Below are positions 6,884-16,295 of a DNA stretch of 64,000 nucleotides, one piece after another. Under the pieces are notes generated by a model. The model saw only the letters and a list, made by a program, of their open reading frames with translations, was not told where the DNA came from and did no database searches. Origin of the DNA: Pseudomonas sp. B21-015. GTDB taxonomy: Bacteria > Pseudomonadota > Gammaproteobacteria > Pseudomonadales > Pseudomonadaceae. The stretch covers positions 4,588,001 to 4,652,000 of the forward strand of contig NZ_CP087196.1 of the NCBI RefSeq assembly GCF_024749285.1, in the 5' to 3' direction. The position numbers and the translations under genes are program-made. Position 1 is the stretch's first letter. Each line of letters opens with the position of its first letter.

Positions 6884-8758
6884 CTACCTGACGGCCCCAC
6901 GCAATTCCCCCACCAACCCTTGCAACGTCGCTGGCTCAGCCACTTCAACGGCCACCGCCGGCCCCGCCACCAAGGTCACCCGCGACCACAGCCTGCGAAA
7001 CACGCCCTTGTTCGGATCACGGCTGAAGAAACTCCCCCACAAACCCTGCAACGCCAATGGAATCACCGGCACCGGCGTTTCTTCGAGAATCCGCTTCAGC
7101 CCGCCCTTGAACTCATTGATCTCGCCATCGGCGGTCAATTTGCCTTCAGGGAAAATGCACACCAACTCACCGTCCTTCAGGTACTGGGCGATACGGGTGA
7201 AGGCTTTTTCGTAAATCTGGATGTCTTCCTGACGCCCCGCTATCGGAATTGTCCCGGCCGTGCGGAAGATGAAGTTCAGCACCGGCAGGTTGTAGATTTT
7301 GTAATACATCACAAAGCGAATCGGCCGACGCACTGCGCCGCCAATCAGCAACGCGTCGACGAACGACACATGGTTGCAAACCAGCAGCGCCGCGCCTTCA
7401 TCGGGAATCAGGTCCAGGTTGCGATGCTCGACACGGTACATGGAATGGCCAAGCAGCCAGATCATGAAGCGCATGCTGAATTCCGGGACGATTTTGAAGA
7501 TGTAAGCGTTGACGCCAATGTTCAGCAGCGAGACCACCAGGAACAGCTGCGGGATCGACAGTTTGGCGATGCTCAGCAAGACGATCGACACAATCGCCGA
7601 CACCACCATGAACAGAGCGTTGAGAATGTTGTTGGCGGCGATCACTCGGGCCCGTTCGTTCTCGACGGTGCGCGACTGGATCAATGCATACAGCGGCACG
7701 ATGTAGAAACCACCGAAGACCCCAAGCCCCAGAATGTCGATCAACACCATCCAGGTGTGACCGAAGCCAAGAACTTCGATCCAGCCATGGCCGGCAACGC
7801 TGTCCGGAATCCCACCGGAATGCCACCACAGCAACAGGCCAAATACGGTCAGACCGAACGAGCCGAACGGCACCAGACCGATCTCGACTTTGCGTCCGGA
7901 GAGTTTCTCGCAGAGCATCGAACCCAGTGCGATACCGACCGAGAACACCGTAAGAATCAACGTCACCACAGTCTCGTCGCCGTGCATCCATTCCTTGGCA
8001 TACGCCGGGATTTGCGTCAGATAAATCGCCCCGACGAACCAGAACCAGGAGTTGCCGACGATCGAGCGCGATACCGCAGGGGTTTGCCCCAGGCCCAGTT
8101 TCAAGGTGGCCCAGGACTGGCTGAAGATGTTCCAGTTCAGGCGCATTTGCGGCGATGCCGCCGCGGCCCGGGGAATGCTGCGGCTGGCCAGGTAACCGAG
8201 CACCGCGATACCGATGATTGCCGTGGACACCACCGGCGCGTAGTTGCTGGCGGACATCATGATTCCGGCGCCAATCGTCCCGGCGAGAATTGCCAGAAAG
8301 GTGCCCATTTCCACCAGGCCGTTTCCGCCCACCAGCTCTTCTTCGCGCAAGGCCTGCGGCAGGATCGAGTATTTCACTGGCCCGAACAGCGCCGAGTGGG
8401 TGCCCATGGCAAACAGCGCCACCAGCATCAGCGACAGATGATCGAACATGAAACCGACCGCGCCCACCGCCATGATGACGATTTCCCCGAGCTTGATCAG
8501 ACGGATCAGCGCGTCCTTGGCGAATTTTTCCCCGAACTGCCCGGCCAGCGCCGAGAACAGGAAGAACGGCAGGATAAACAGCAACGCACACAAGTTGACC
8601 CAGATCGAACGGTCACCCTCAATCGTCAGCTTGTACAAAATGGCGAGGATCAGCGACTGCTTGAAGATGTTGTCGTTGAAGGCCCCGAGGGACTGCGTGA
8701 CAAAAAACGGCAGGAAGCGCCGAGTGCGAAGCAAGGTGAACTGCGAGGGGTGACTCAT
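6884..8758 (-). CDS. MFS transporter fused to PlsC-type acyltransferase
   Basis: A 624-residue fusion. Residues 1-410 resemble the lysophospholipid transporter LplT/MFS fold with about 12 helices, starting FLPFFVTQSLGAFNDNIFKQ. Residues from about 430 carry a glycerolipid acyltransferase domain with NHVSFVDALLIGG (the NHx4D catalytic motif), a GTIPIAGR segment, and FPEGKLTADGEI. In E. coli, LplT flips lysophospholipid inward and Aas reacylates it. Here flippase and acyltransferase are one chain without the acyl-ACP synthetase domain of Aas, so it would need acyl-ACP or acyl-CoA from elsewhere. ATG 8758 (SHPSQFTLLR) is chosen over upstream in-frame codons, which run through a 14-base tandem repeat. 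Function is by family. Confidence 0.88.
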   Translation of the reverse strand: MSHPSQFTLLRTRRFLPFFVTQSLGAFNDNIFKQSLILAILYKLTIEGDRSIWVNLCALLFILPFFLFSALAGQFGEKFAKDALIRLIKLGEIVIMAVGAVGFMFDHLSLMLVALFAMGTHSALFGPVKYSILPQALREEELVGGNGLVEMGTFLAILAGTIGAGIMMSASNYAPVVSTAIIGIAVLGYLASRSIPRAAAASPQMRLNWNIFSQSWATLKLGLGQTPAVSRSIVGNSWFWFVGAIYLTQIPAYAKEWMHGDETVVTLILTVFSVGIALGSMLCEKLSGRKVEIGLVPFGSFGLTVFGLLLWWHSGGIPDSVAGHGWIEVLGFGHTWMVLIDILGLGVFGGFYIVPLYALIQSRTVENERARVIAANNILNALFMVVSAIVSIVLLSIAKLSIPQLFLVVSLLNIGVNAYIFKIVPEFSMRFMIWLLGHSMYRVEHRNLDLIPDEGAALLVCNHVSFVDALLIGGAVRRPIRFVMYYKIYNLPVLNFIFRTAGTIPIAGRQEDIQIYEKAFTRIAQYLKDGELVCIFPEGKLTADGEINEFKGGLKRILEETPVPVIPLALQGLWGSFFSRDPNKGVFRRLWSRVTLVAGPAVAVEVAEPATLQGLVGELRGAVR

Positions 8759-8772
8759 CTTCCATGTGTCCC

Positions 8773-8814
8773 TGATTTTGGGTAGCTGATTTTGGGTAGC
8801 TGATTTTGGGTAGA
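8773..8814. repeat. Three tandem copies of a 14-bp unit
   Basis: TGATTTTGGGTAGC occurs three times head to tail (the last copy ends in A), 15 bases upstream of the start of the MFS-acyltransferase gene. It probably lies in that gene's leader or promoter. A copy-number change would alter spacing without affecting any protein. Confidence 0.9.
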
Positions 8815-8884
8815 GAGTGGTGTGAATGCTGTTATTGGAATATCGAACGTCCATCCAGGCCACACATTACCTAATCTTTGCCGG

Positions 8885-10036
8885 TTATTTCTTTAATCCT
8901 GCGATACACGGCGACACAAACAACTCGCCCCGCCACGCCCCCTGCACGGTACGTTTGGCGACAATCAGCCACATCACCGCCAACATGGCCACCAACACGC
9001 AACCAAAGACACTGAAAAACGCCAGGTTCAAGGTGCTGGCCAGTTTCAGCGTGGCCAGGGAGTAGACGCCCAGCGGGAACGTGAAGCCCCACCAGCCGAG
9101 GTTGAACGGGATACCGGCGCGCAAGTAACGCACGGTGATCAGCAGCGCCATCAGCATCCACCAAAGCCCGAAGCCCCACAGCGTGATGCCGGCCACCAAC
9201 CCAAGCCCCGCCGCTATTTCACCGATACCCGGCAGACCGTTGGCGGCAAAGATCGCCGGCGCGTCGGCGCCCAACAGCAACATACCCAACGCACCGGTGC
9301 CAATCGGGCCGAGGGCCAGCCAGCTCGAGGCAGCCATATTCTCGTGGGGCAACTTATGCAACGCCATGCGCAACAACAGGATAGTCAGAATGCTGAACGC
9401 CACCGGCAGGGAAAAGGCCCAGAGCACATAGCTGGTGACCAGCACCACCCATTGTGAATGAGCATCGGCTAGGTGCGGTGCCAGCAGGCCGCCGCTGGCA
9501 GCCGCCACTTCCGCCGCCACCACCGGCAACAGCCAGACGGCGGTCATCTGGTCGATGCTGTGTTCCTGACGGGTGAACATCATGTAGGGAATCAGTACGC
9601 CGCAAGCCAGCGACATCGCCACGTCCAGCCACCACAGTACTTCGGCGACATGGATCACGCCGTCGCCCCAGCGCGGCAGACCGAACAACAGAAAGCCATT
9701 GATGATGGTCGCAAGCCCCATGGGAATGGTGCCGAAAAACATCGAAACCGTGGAATGGCCGAAAATCCGCCGCGCCTCGTCGAAGAACATTGCCCAACGC
9801 GCGGCATACAGGGTCGTGAACAAAACAAACAAGGCGATATTGAACAGCCACAGGCTTTCGGCAAACGCATGCAAACCGGGAATCGACACCGGCAATTGCG
9901 CAAGCGCCAGCGCCAATACACCCGTGCCCATGGTCGCTGCGAACCAGTTGGGGGTGAATTGGCGGATGGCTTCTCGAGGGTGCTGCAAATGACTGAACGG
10001 TTTGATACCGGGCTTAACGCTTTGGGTGCAGGTCAT
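8885..10036 (-). CDS. TDT-family (SLAC1/TehA-like) transporter
   Basis: A 383-residue inner-membrane protein with about ten helices. The opening FTPNWFAATMGTGVLALAL and the later FNLGWWGFTFPLGVYSLATL are typical of the tellurite-resistance/dicarboxylate transporter family, which includes plant SLAC1 anion channels, yeast malate and sulfite transporters, and TehA. The transported anion is not evident. CAGGAG lies seven bases before the ATG. It is on the same strand as the MFS-acyltransferase gene with 126 bases between, so co-transcription is possible but not shown. Confidence 0.85.
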   Translation of the reverse strand: MTCTQSVKPGIKPFSHLQHPREAIRQFTPNWFAATMGTGVLALALAQLPVSIPGLHAFAESLWLFNIALFVLFTTLYAARWAMFFDEARRIFGHSTVSMFFGTIPMGLATIINGFLLFGLPRWGDGVIHVAEVLWWLDVAMSLACGVLIPYMMFTRQEHSIDQMTAVWLLPVVAAEVAAASGGLLAPHLADAHSQWVVLVTSYVLWAFSLPVAFSILTILLLRMALHKLPHENMAASSWLALGPIGTGALGMLLLGADAPAIFAANGLPGIGEIAAGLGLVAGITLWGFGLWWMLMALLITVRYLRAGIPFNLGWWGFTFPLGVYSLATLKLASTLNLAFFSVFGCVLVAMLAVMWLIVAKRTVQGAWRGELFVSPCIAGLKK

Positions 10037-10141
10037 GGTGAACTCCTGTCCTCTAGTGAGGTGGAGCTCATGGTAGATCCAAATCGAATATCGATATAAC
10101 GGGTAATATCTCTATCTGTTATCTATTTTGCAGATAATAGA

Positions 10142-10453
10142 TCAGACGCTGCCTTCCGTCTCGACCACCAATATTCTCGCCACACCCAACGGATGAGCCA
10201 CATGCTCGGTGCCCACCGACGCATAAAAAATATCGCCGACCTCGAGCAGCGTTTCCTTCTCCAGGCCCTCTTCGCGATAACGCATTTGCACTTGCCCATC
10301 GAGCACCACGAACACTTCCTGGCCATCGTTCACGTGCCATTTATAGGGCTGATCGGTCCAGTGCAAACGAGTGGTGATGCCGTTCATGTTGGCAATGTCC
10401 AGCGCCGCCCAGGCACGATCGCCGGTGAAGGATTTGCTGCGGATGATCTTCAT
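10142..10453 (-). CDS. Small cupin-domain protein
   Basis: A 103-residue single-domain cupin. WHVNDGQEVFVVLDGQVQM near residue 40 fits cupin motif 1 with H and E metal ligands, and GDIFYASVGTEHVAHP near 72 fits motif 2 with its H. Such small cupins bind a metal and act as isomerases, dioxygenases or sensors; no substrate is indicated. ATG 10453 (MKIIRSKSF) is favoured over an upstream TTG at 10486, though the ribosome binding site is weak. It is flanked by an independent transporter gene and a REP pair. Confidence 0.8.
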   Translation of the reverse strand: MKIIRSKSFTGDRAWAALDIANMNGITTRLHWTDQPYKWHVNDGQEVFVVLDGQVQMRYREEGLEKETLLEVGDIFYASVGTEHVAHPLGVARILVVETEGSV

Positions 10454-10572
10454 GGGGCGGTCCGTCGAAATGAATGGCAGCGCCAAGGCTAACGGTCATC
10501 GAACATCGACGCCACAGGCTTTGACGGACTGCATCGGTTGATCGATATTGCGTTGAGTCAGTGATACCGCCA

Positions 10573-10668
10573 ATCGCGAGCAGGCTCGCTCCCACATTAT
10601 TGGATTGAGGGTGCCCACCTATTTTGTGTTCACTGAAGATCAACTGTGGGAGCGAGCCTGCTCGCGAT
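10573..10668. repeat. REP pair (inverted), GAGCCTGCTCGC subtype
   Basis: TCGCGAGCAGGCTCGCTCCC and its inverted copy about 50 bases later, between the divergent cupin and sensor kinase genes. Nothing else is recognisable in the 365-base gap 10454-10818. Confidence 0.9.
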
Positions 10669-10818
10669 GAGGCCCGCAATGACGACCAGGATCTGACGGA
10701 TACACAACCTGCGACACCCCGCCACGCCACGACCTTGGTCGACACTGACTAACTCAGGCGGTCATGCGAGACTATCCTGACCGGGCGGAGTCCCGGATGT
10801 CTTCTGTCTGGAGTTCCC

Positions 10819-13800
10819 ATGTCACTGTCCACCGGGCTGATCGCCACCGTCGCCCTGGCCTATATGGCCATCCTGTTCGCCATCGCCTTTTACGGCGACC
10901 GTCGCAGCACGCCGTTGCCGCCACGGGTGCGTGCCTGGGTGTACAGCCTGTCGCTGGCCGTCTATTGCACCAGTTGGACGTTCTTTGGCGCCGTGGGCCA
11001 GGCGGCCGAACAACTCTGGTCATTCCTGCCGATCTACCTCGGGCCGATCCTGCTGCTGGTGTGCGCGCCGTGGGTCCTGCAAAAAATGGTGATGATCAGC
11101 AAACAGGAAAACATCACCTCCATCGCCGACTTCATCGCCGCCCGCTACGGCAAATCCCAGTCCCTGGCGGTGGTGGTGGCGCTGATCTGCCTGGTCGGCG
11201 TATTGCCTTACATCGCCTTGCAGCTCAAGGGCATCGTGCTGGGTGTAAACCTGCTGATCGGCGCCGGCGCCGACGCCATGGGCACGCGCGCACAGGACAC
11301 GGCGCTGATCGTATCCCTGGTGTTGGCGCTGTTCACCATCGTTTTCGGCACCCGTAACCTCGACGCCACGGAACACCACCGCGGCATGGTGCTGGCGATT
11401 GCCTTTGAATCGCTGGTCAAACTGTTCGCTTTTCTCGCGGTCGGCGCGTTCGTGACCTACGGCCTGTACGACGGTTTCGACGACCTGTTCGACCAGGCCA
11501 TGCTCGCCCCGCGCCTTGAAGCGTACTGGAAAGAAACCATCAACTGGCCGTCCATGGTGGTGCAGACCGGTGTGGCGATGATGGCGATCATCTGCCTGCC
11601 CCGGCAGTTCCATGTGACCGTGGTGGAAAACATCGACCCCCAGGACCTGCGTCTGGCCAAGTGGGTGTTCCCGGCCTATCTGGCGCTGGCGGCATTGTTT
11701 GTCGTGCCGATCGCACTGGCCGGTCAGATGATGCTGCCCAGTTCGGTGCTGCCGGATTCATTCGTCATCAGCCTGCCCCTGGCCCAATCTCACCCGGCCC
11801 TGGCGATGCTGGCGTTTATCGGTGGCGCTTCGGCGGCGACCGGCATGGTGATCGTCGCCAGCGTGGCGCTGTCGACCATGCTCTCCAACGACATGCTGCT
11901 GCCGTGGTTGCTGCGGCGTAACAACGCCGAGCGACCATTCGAAGTGTTCCGCCAGTGGATGCTTTCGGTACGCCGAGTCAGCATCGTGGTCATTCTGCTG
12001 CTGGCCTACGTCAGCTATCGTCTTCTGGGCTCGACCGCGAGCCTGGCGACCATCGGCCAGATCGCCTTCGCCGCCGTGACCCAACTGGCCCCCGCCATGC
12101 TCGGCGCGCTGTACTGGAAACAGGCTAACCGTCGTGGCGTGTTCGCCGGGCTGGCCACCGGGACGTTCCTCTGGTTCTACACCCTGGTGTTGCCGATCGC
12201 CGCCAACAGTCTCGGCTTGCCCCTGAGCAGTTTTCCGGGCCTGGCCTGGCTGCAAGGCAACCCGTTGAACCTGCCGATCACACCGCTGACTCAAGGCGTG
12301 GTGCTGTCCCTGGCGGGCAACTTCACTTTGTTCGCCTGGGTCTCAGTGTTGTCGCGCACGCGGGTTTCGGAGCACTGGCAGGCCGGTCGCTTCATTGGCC
12401 AGGAAATCAGCGCCCGCCCCAACGCTCGTTCGATGCTGGCGGTACAGATCAACGACTTGCTGCAACTGGCCGCCCGTTTCGTCGGCGAAGAACGGGCTCG
12501 TCAGAGTTTCATCCGTTTCGCCTACCGCCAGGGCAAAGGCTTCAACCCGAACCTGAACGCCGACGGTGAATGGATCGCCCATACCGAACGCTTGCTGGCC
12601 GGTGTACTCGGCGCGTCATCGACTCGGGCGGTGGTAAAAGCCGCCATCGAAGGTCGGGAGATGCAACTCGAGGATGTCGTGCGAATCGCCGACGAAACCT
12701 CGGAAGTGCTGCAGTTCAACCGCGCCCTGCTGCAAGGCGCCATCGAGAACATCACCCAGGGCATCAGCGTGGTCGACCAGTCGCTGAAACTGGTGGCCTG
12801 GAACCGGCGTTACCTTGAGCTGTTCAACTACCCCGACGGCTTGATCAGCGTTGGCCGGCCGATCGCCGACATTATTCGCTACAACGCCGAGCGCGGCCTG
12901 TGCGGCCCCGGCGAAGCGGAAGTGCACGTTGCCCGCCGCTTGCACTGGATGCGTCAGGGCCGGGCTCATACCTCCGAGCGGCTGTTCCCCAACGGCCGAG
13001 TGATCGAGCTGATCGGCAACCCGATGCCCGGCGGTGGTTTCGTCATGAGTTTCACCGACATCACCGCGTTCCGCGAGGCCGAGAAGGCGCTGACCGAAGC
13101 CAATGAAGGCCTCGAACAACGGGTCACCGAACGGACCCACGAATTGTCGCAACTCAACCTTGCCCTGACCGAAGCCAAGGGCACCGCCGAATCGGCCAAC
13201 CAGTCGAAAACCCGTTTCCTGGCCGCCGTCAGCCATGACTTGATGCAACCGCTGAACGCCGCGCGACTGTTCTCTGCCGCCCTCTCCCATCAGGAAGACG
13301 GCTTGTCCAGCGAGACCCGGAAACTGGTTCATCACCTGGACAGTTCACTGCGCTCGGCCGAAGACTTGATCAGCGACCTGCTGGACATTTCCCGCCTGGA
13401 AAGCGGCAAGATCAACCCTGATCGCAAGCCCTTCGTGCTCAATGAGTTGTTTGACACGCTGGGTGCCGAGTTCAAGGCTCTGGCGCAAGAACAAGGGCTG
13501 AAATTCCGCGTCCGGGGCAGTTCGCTGCGGGTCGACAGCGACATCAAACTGTTGCGGCGGATCTTGCAGAACTTCCTGACCAATGCCTTCCGCTACGCCA
13601 AAGGGCCAATACTGCTTGGCGTTCGGCGATGCAAGGGTGAGCTGTGCCTGGAAGTCTGGGACCGTGGACCGGGCATTCCGGAAGACAAACAGCAGGTGAT
13701 TTTCGAAGAGTTCAAACGCCTCGACAGCCACCAGACCCGGGCCGAGAAAGGGCTGGGCCTGGGGCTGGCGATTGCCGATGGGTTGTGTCGCGTACTGGGT

Positions 13801-14289
13801 CACTCCTTGCGCGTGCGTTCCTGGCCGGGTCGCGGCAGCGTGTTCAGTGTCAGCGTGCCGTTGGCTCGGGCACAAACCGCGACGCCGGCCAAAGTCGCCG
13901 AACTCAATGGTCATTTGCTCAGCGGCGCGCAGGTGCTGTGTATCGATAACGAAGACAGCATCCTGATCGGCATGAACAGTTTGTTGACACGCTGGGGTTG
14001 CCAGGTCTGGACCGCACGCAACCGTGATGAATGCGCGACGCTGCTTGGCGACGGGGTGCGCCCGCAGTTGGCACTGGTGGATTACCACCTGGACGATGGC
14101 GAGACCGGAACCGAGTTGATGGCGTGGTTGCGCACGCAACTGGGCGAGCCGGTGCCGGGGGTGGTGATCAGTGCCGATGGACGGCCAGAGACGGTGGCCC
14201 AGGTGCATGCCGCGGGCCTGGATTACCTGGCCAAACCGGTGAAACCGGCGGCGTTGCGGGCGTTGTTGAGTCGGCATTTGCCGTTGTAA
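10819..14289 (+). CDS. mxtR: SSS-type hybrid sensor histidine kinase (MxtR/CrbS-like)
   Basis: This 1156-residue protein joins a sodium:solute symporter-like membrane domain (about residues 1-500, about 13 helices) to a PAS domain (about 640-755), a coiled coil (about 760-800), a HisKA domain with phospho-acceptor H806 in SHDLMQP, an HATPase domain (GLGLGLAIA near 980) and a C-terminal receiver with phospho-acceptor D1088 in LVDYHLDD. This order and length match the MxtR/CrbS group, which in pseudomonads and Vibrio controls acetate utilisation and quorum-related genes with a LuxR-type regulator. No partner regulator is next to it. A good ribosome binding site (CTGGAG) precedes the ATG. The symbol is by architecture, not alignment. 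Confidence 0.85.
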   Translation: MSLSTGLIATVALAYMAILFAIAFYGDRRSTPLPPRVRAWVYSLSLAVYCTSWTFFGAVGQAAEQLWSFLPIYLGPILLLVCAPWVLQKMVMISKQENITSIADFIAARYGKSQSLAVVVALICLVGVLPYIALQLKGIVLGVNLLIGAGADAMGTRAQDTALIVSLVLALFTIVFGTRNLDATEHHRGMVLAIAFESLVKLFAFLAVGAFVTYGLYDGFDDLFDQAMLAPRLEAYWKETINWPSMVVQTGVAMMAIICLPRQFHVTVVENIDPQDLRLAKWVFPAYLALAALFVVPIALAGQMMLPSSVLPDSFVISLPLAQSHPALAMLAFIGGASAATGMVIVASVALSTMLSNDMLLPWLLRRNNAERPFEVFRQWMLSVRRVSIVVILLLAYVSYRLLGSTASLATIGQIAFAAVTQLAPAMLGALYWKQANRRGVFAGLATGTFLWFYTLVLPIAANSLGLPLSSFPGLAWLQGNPLNLPITPLTQGVVLSLAGNFTLFAWVSVLSRTRVSEHWQAGRFIGQEISARPNARSMLAVQINDLLQLAARFVGEERARQSFIRFAYRQGKGFNPNLNADGEWIAHTERLLAGVLGASSTRAVVKAAIEGREMQLEDVVRIADETSEVLQFNRALLQGAIENITQGISVVDQSLKLVAWNRRYLELFNYPDGLISVGRPIADIIRYNAERGLCGPGEAEVHVARRLHWMRQGRAHTSERLFPNGRVIELIGNPMPGGGFVMSFTDITAFREAEKALTEANEGLEQRVTERTHELSQLNLALTEAKGTAESANQSKTRFLAAVSHDLMQPLNAARLFSAALSHQEDGLSSETRKLVHHLDSSLRSAEDLISDLLDISRLESGKINPDRKPFVLNELFDTLGAEFKALAQEQGLKFRVRGSSLRVDSDIKLLRRILQNFLTNAFRYAKGPILLGVRRCKGELCLEVWDRGPGIPEDKQQVIFEEFKRLDSHQTRAEKGLGLGLAIADGLCRVLGHSLRVRSWPGRGSVFSVSVPLARAQTATPAKVAELNGHLLSGAQVLCIDNEDSILIGMNSLLTRWGCQVWTARNRDECATLLGDGVRPQLALVDYHLDDGETGTELMAWLRTQLGEPVPGVVISADGRPETVAQVHAAGLDYLAKPVKPAALRALLSRHLPL

Positions 14290-14329
14290 AGCGGCAAGCT
14301 TGCACCCTGTAGTGGGGCGATTGACGCCT

Positions 14330-14421
14330 TCGCGGGCAAGCCCGCTCCCACAGGGGTTTGTGGTGTTTCACTCTATTTGTGCAACAACACCAATCCACTG
14401 TGGGAGCGGGCTTGCCCGCGA
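14330..14421. repeat. REP pair, GGGCTTGCCCGC subtype
   Basis: TCGCGGGCAAGCCCGCTCCC and its inverted copy flank about 48 bases in the gap between the convergent kinase and rmuC genes. The second arm ends 11 bases from the rmuC stop codon. Confidence 0.9.
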
Positions 14422-14431
14422 AGCTTTTCGG

Positions 14432-15910
14432 CTACTCCGGCAATTCGGCCAAGCCATCGACATCGGTCATCGCCCGCTCCAGCAGGTCCGCCGGCAAGCT
14501 CTTGCTGGCCCGCGCCCCAAGCAATTTGAGCTGTTCACTGCGACTGACCAGGTTGCCACGGCCTTCTGTCAGTTTATTGCGTGCAGAGCTGTAGGCCTTG
14601 TCCAGTTGCTGCAAGCGATTGCCGACCTCGTCCAGATCCTGAATGAACAACACGAACTTGTCGTACAGCCAACCGGCACGCTCGGCGATTTCCCGGGCGT
14701 TCTGGCTCTGCCGCTCCTGTTTCCACAGGCTGTCGATGACCCGCAAGGTGGCCAGCAACGTGGTCGGACTGACAATCACGATATTGCGGTCGAAAGCCTC
14801 CTGAAACAGCGTTGGCTCAGCTTGCAACGCCGCGGAAAATGCCGCTTCGATCGGGACGAAAAGCAGGACGAAATCCAGGCTGTGCAAACCGTCGAGCCGC
14901 TTGTAGTCCTTACCCGCCAGGCCTTTGACGTGATTTCGCAGGGACAGCACGTGCTGCTTGATGGCGATCTGGCCGATGCTGTCGTCCTCTGCCGCCACAT
15001 ATTGTTGATAGGCCGTGAGGCTGACCTTGGAATCGACCACAACCTGTTTGTCGCCGGGCAGATAAATAATCACATCCGGCTGGAATCGCTCACCATCCGG
15101 CCCCTTGAGATTGACCTGAGTCTGGTACTCACGCCCCTTCTCCAGGCCCGCGTGCTCAAGCACCCGTTCGAGAATCAGTTCGCCCCAATTGCCTTGGGTT
15201 TTCTGCCCTTTCAAGGCGCGCGTCAGGTTGGTGGCTTCGTCGCTCAGGCGCAGGTTCAGTTGTTGCAGCCGTTCCAGTTCCCTGGCCAGGGAAAAGCGCT
15301 CGCGGGCCTCGGCCTGATAACTTTCCTCGACGCGTTTTTCGAACGACTGGATACGTTCCTTCAACGGATCGAGCAATTGCCCCAATCGCTGCTGGCTGGT
15401 TTCGGCAAAGCGCTGCTCACGCTCATCGAAAATCTTGCCCGCCAGCTCGGCGAACTGCGCCCGCAGCTCGTCTCGCGAGCCTTGCAGGTCGTTGAGGCGC
15501 TGTTGATGGCTTTCCTGTTGCTCGCGCAGCTCGGCATTGAGGGAGGCGGCCTGAGCGTCCAGGCGACGCAACTCAGCCTCTTTGCCGGCGCGTTCGATGT
15601 TCCAGGCGTGGGCCGCGTCGCGGGCGTCGTCGCGTTCGATCTGGAGCAGTTCGACCTCACGGCGCACGGCGGCCAGATCAGCCTGTTTGGCGGCGTTGGC
15701 CTGGCTCAGGTCAGCGATTTCATCACGGCAGGTGTCGAGCTGGGCATTCAAGCCGTCCTGCGTCAGCTGGGCCATGGCGAGGCGCTCTTCCAGCAACGCC
15801 AGTTCGGCCTGCCCCGCGCTCGCCCGACGCTGAAGTTGCCAGGCCAGTACCAGTAACGGCAACGCAGCGCCCGCCAGCCCCAGCAATGCGCTGGTCAAGT
15901 CCATCGCCAT
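14432..15910 (-). CDS. rmuC: DNA recombination protein RmuC
   Basis: A 492-residue protein with an N-terminal membrane helix (about residues 5-25), a long coiled coil (about 30-210) and a C-terminal nuclease-like domain carrying VIIYLPGDKQVVVDSKVS, which fits the PD-(D/E)xK-like fold of RmuC. RmuC limits recombination at inverted repeats, which is apt in a genome rich in REP palindromes. CAGGAG lies five bases before ATG 15910; an in-frame ATG at 15904 and GTG at 15914-15916 are less likely because the GTG overlaps that site. Confidence 0.93.
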   Translation of the reverse strand: MAMDLTSALLGLAGAALPLLVLAWQLQRRASAGQAELALLEERLAMAQLTQDGLNAQLDTCRDEIADLSQANAAKQADLAAVRREVELLQIERDDARDAAHAWNIERAGKEAELRRLDAQAASLNAELREQQESHQQRLNDLQGSRDELRAQFAELAGKIFDEREQRFAETSQQRLGQLLDPLKERIQSFEKRVEESYQAEARERFSLARELERLQQLNLRLSDEATNLTRALKGQKTQGNWGELILERVLEHAGLEKGREYQTQVNLKGPDGERFQPDVIIYLPGDKQVVVDSKVSLTAYQQYVAAEDDSIGQIAIKQHVLSLRNHVKGLAGKDYKRLDGLHSLDFVLLFVPIEAAFSAALQAEPTLFQEAFDRNIVIVSPTTLLATLRVIDSLWKQERQSQNAREIAERAGWLYDKFVLFIQDLDEVGNRLQQLDKAYSSARNKLTEGRGNLVSRSEQLKLLGARASKSLPADLLERAMTDVDGLAELPE

Positions 15911-15971
15911 AGCCACTCCTGCCGATTCGATAAAGCGTGAAGGTTAACCAAGGCGTCAGGTCTTGGACAGC

Positions 15972-16295
15972 TCAGTCTTCGATCAGGCCGAGTTCCTGTC
16001 GGGCGCGTCGGTCCCCGGCACGCGCGGCCTGACGCAACAGCTCCTGGCCAATGCGGCGATCCCGGGCATTACCGCATTCGCGGCACATCAGCTGGCCGAG
16101 GCGGCTTTGCGCGGCCACGACGCCGTCACGGGCAGGCTGCTTGAGCAGACGTCCGGCCAAGTGTTTGACGTTGGAATTTTCGCCCAGGCGCGGGCTGTCC
16201 AGTAGCCACTCGGCCACACGCATCGAAAAGCGCTTGGGTGGGGTAACACTGGAGGTTGTTGAGGCAGCAGAGACTGATACTGAGCGAAACTTCAT
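15972..16295 (-). CDS. Sel1-repeat-like small protein
   Basis: A 107-residue protein whose second half (ARDGVVAAQSRLGQL and RQAARAGDRRARQELG) fits one to two degenerate Sel1/TPR helical repeats. CRECGN between them is unusual, but no clear zinc site is formed. The start at ATG 16295 (MKFRSVSVSAAS) is chosen because the open frame upstream lacks a plausible start; no strong ribosome binding site is seen. It sits 60 bases upstream of rmuC on the same strand and may share its transcript. Function unknown. Confidence 0.65.
   Translation of the reverse strand: MKFRSVSVSAASTTSSVTPPKRFSMRVAEWLLDSPRLGENSNVKHLAGRLLKQPARDGVVAAQSRLGQLMCRECGNARDRRIGQELLRQAARAGDRRARQELGLIED

Noticed and set aside
6920..8785. 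Long open frame on the plus strand opposite the MFS-acyltransferase gene
   Set aside because: Its protein is rich in Arg, His and Gln with no domain; it is the complement of a clear transporter fusion in high-GC DNA.
14300..15856. Long plus-strand frame opposite rmuC
   Set aside because: It begins within a REP pair and mirrors the coiled coil of RmuC.
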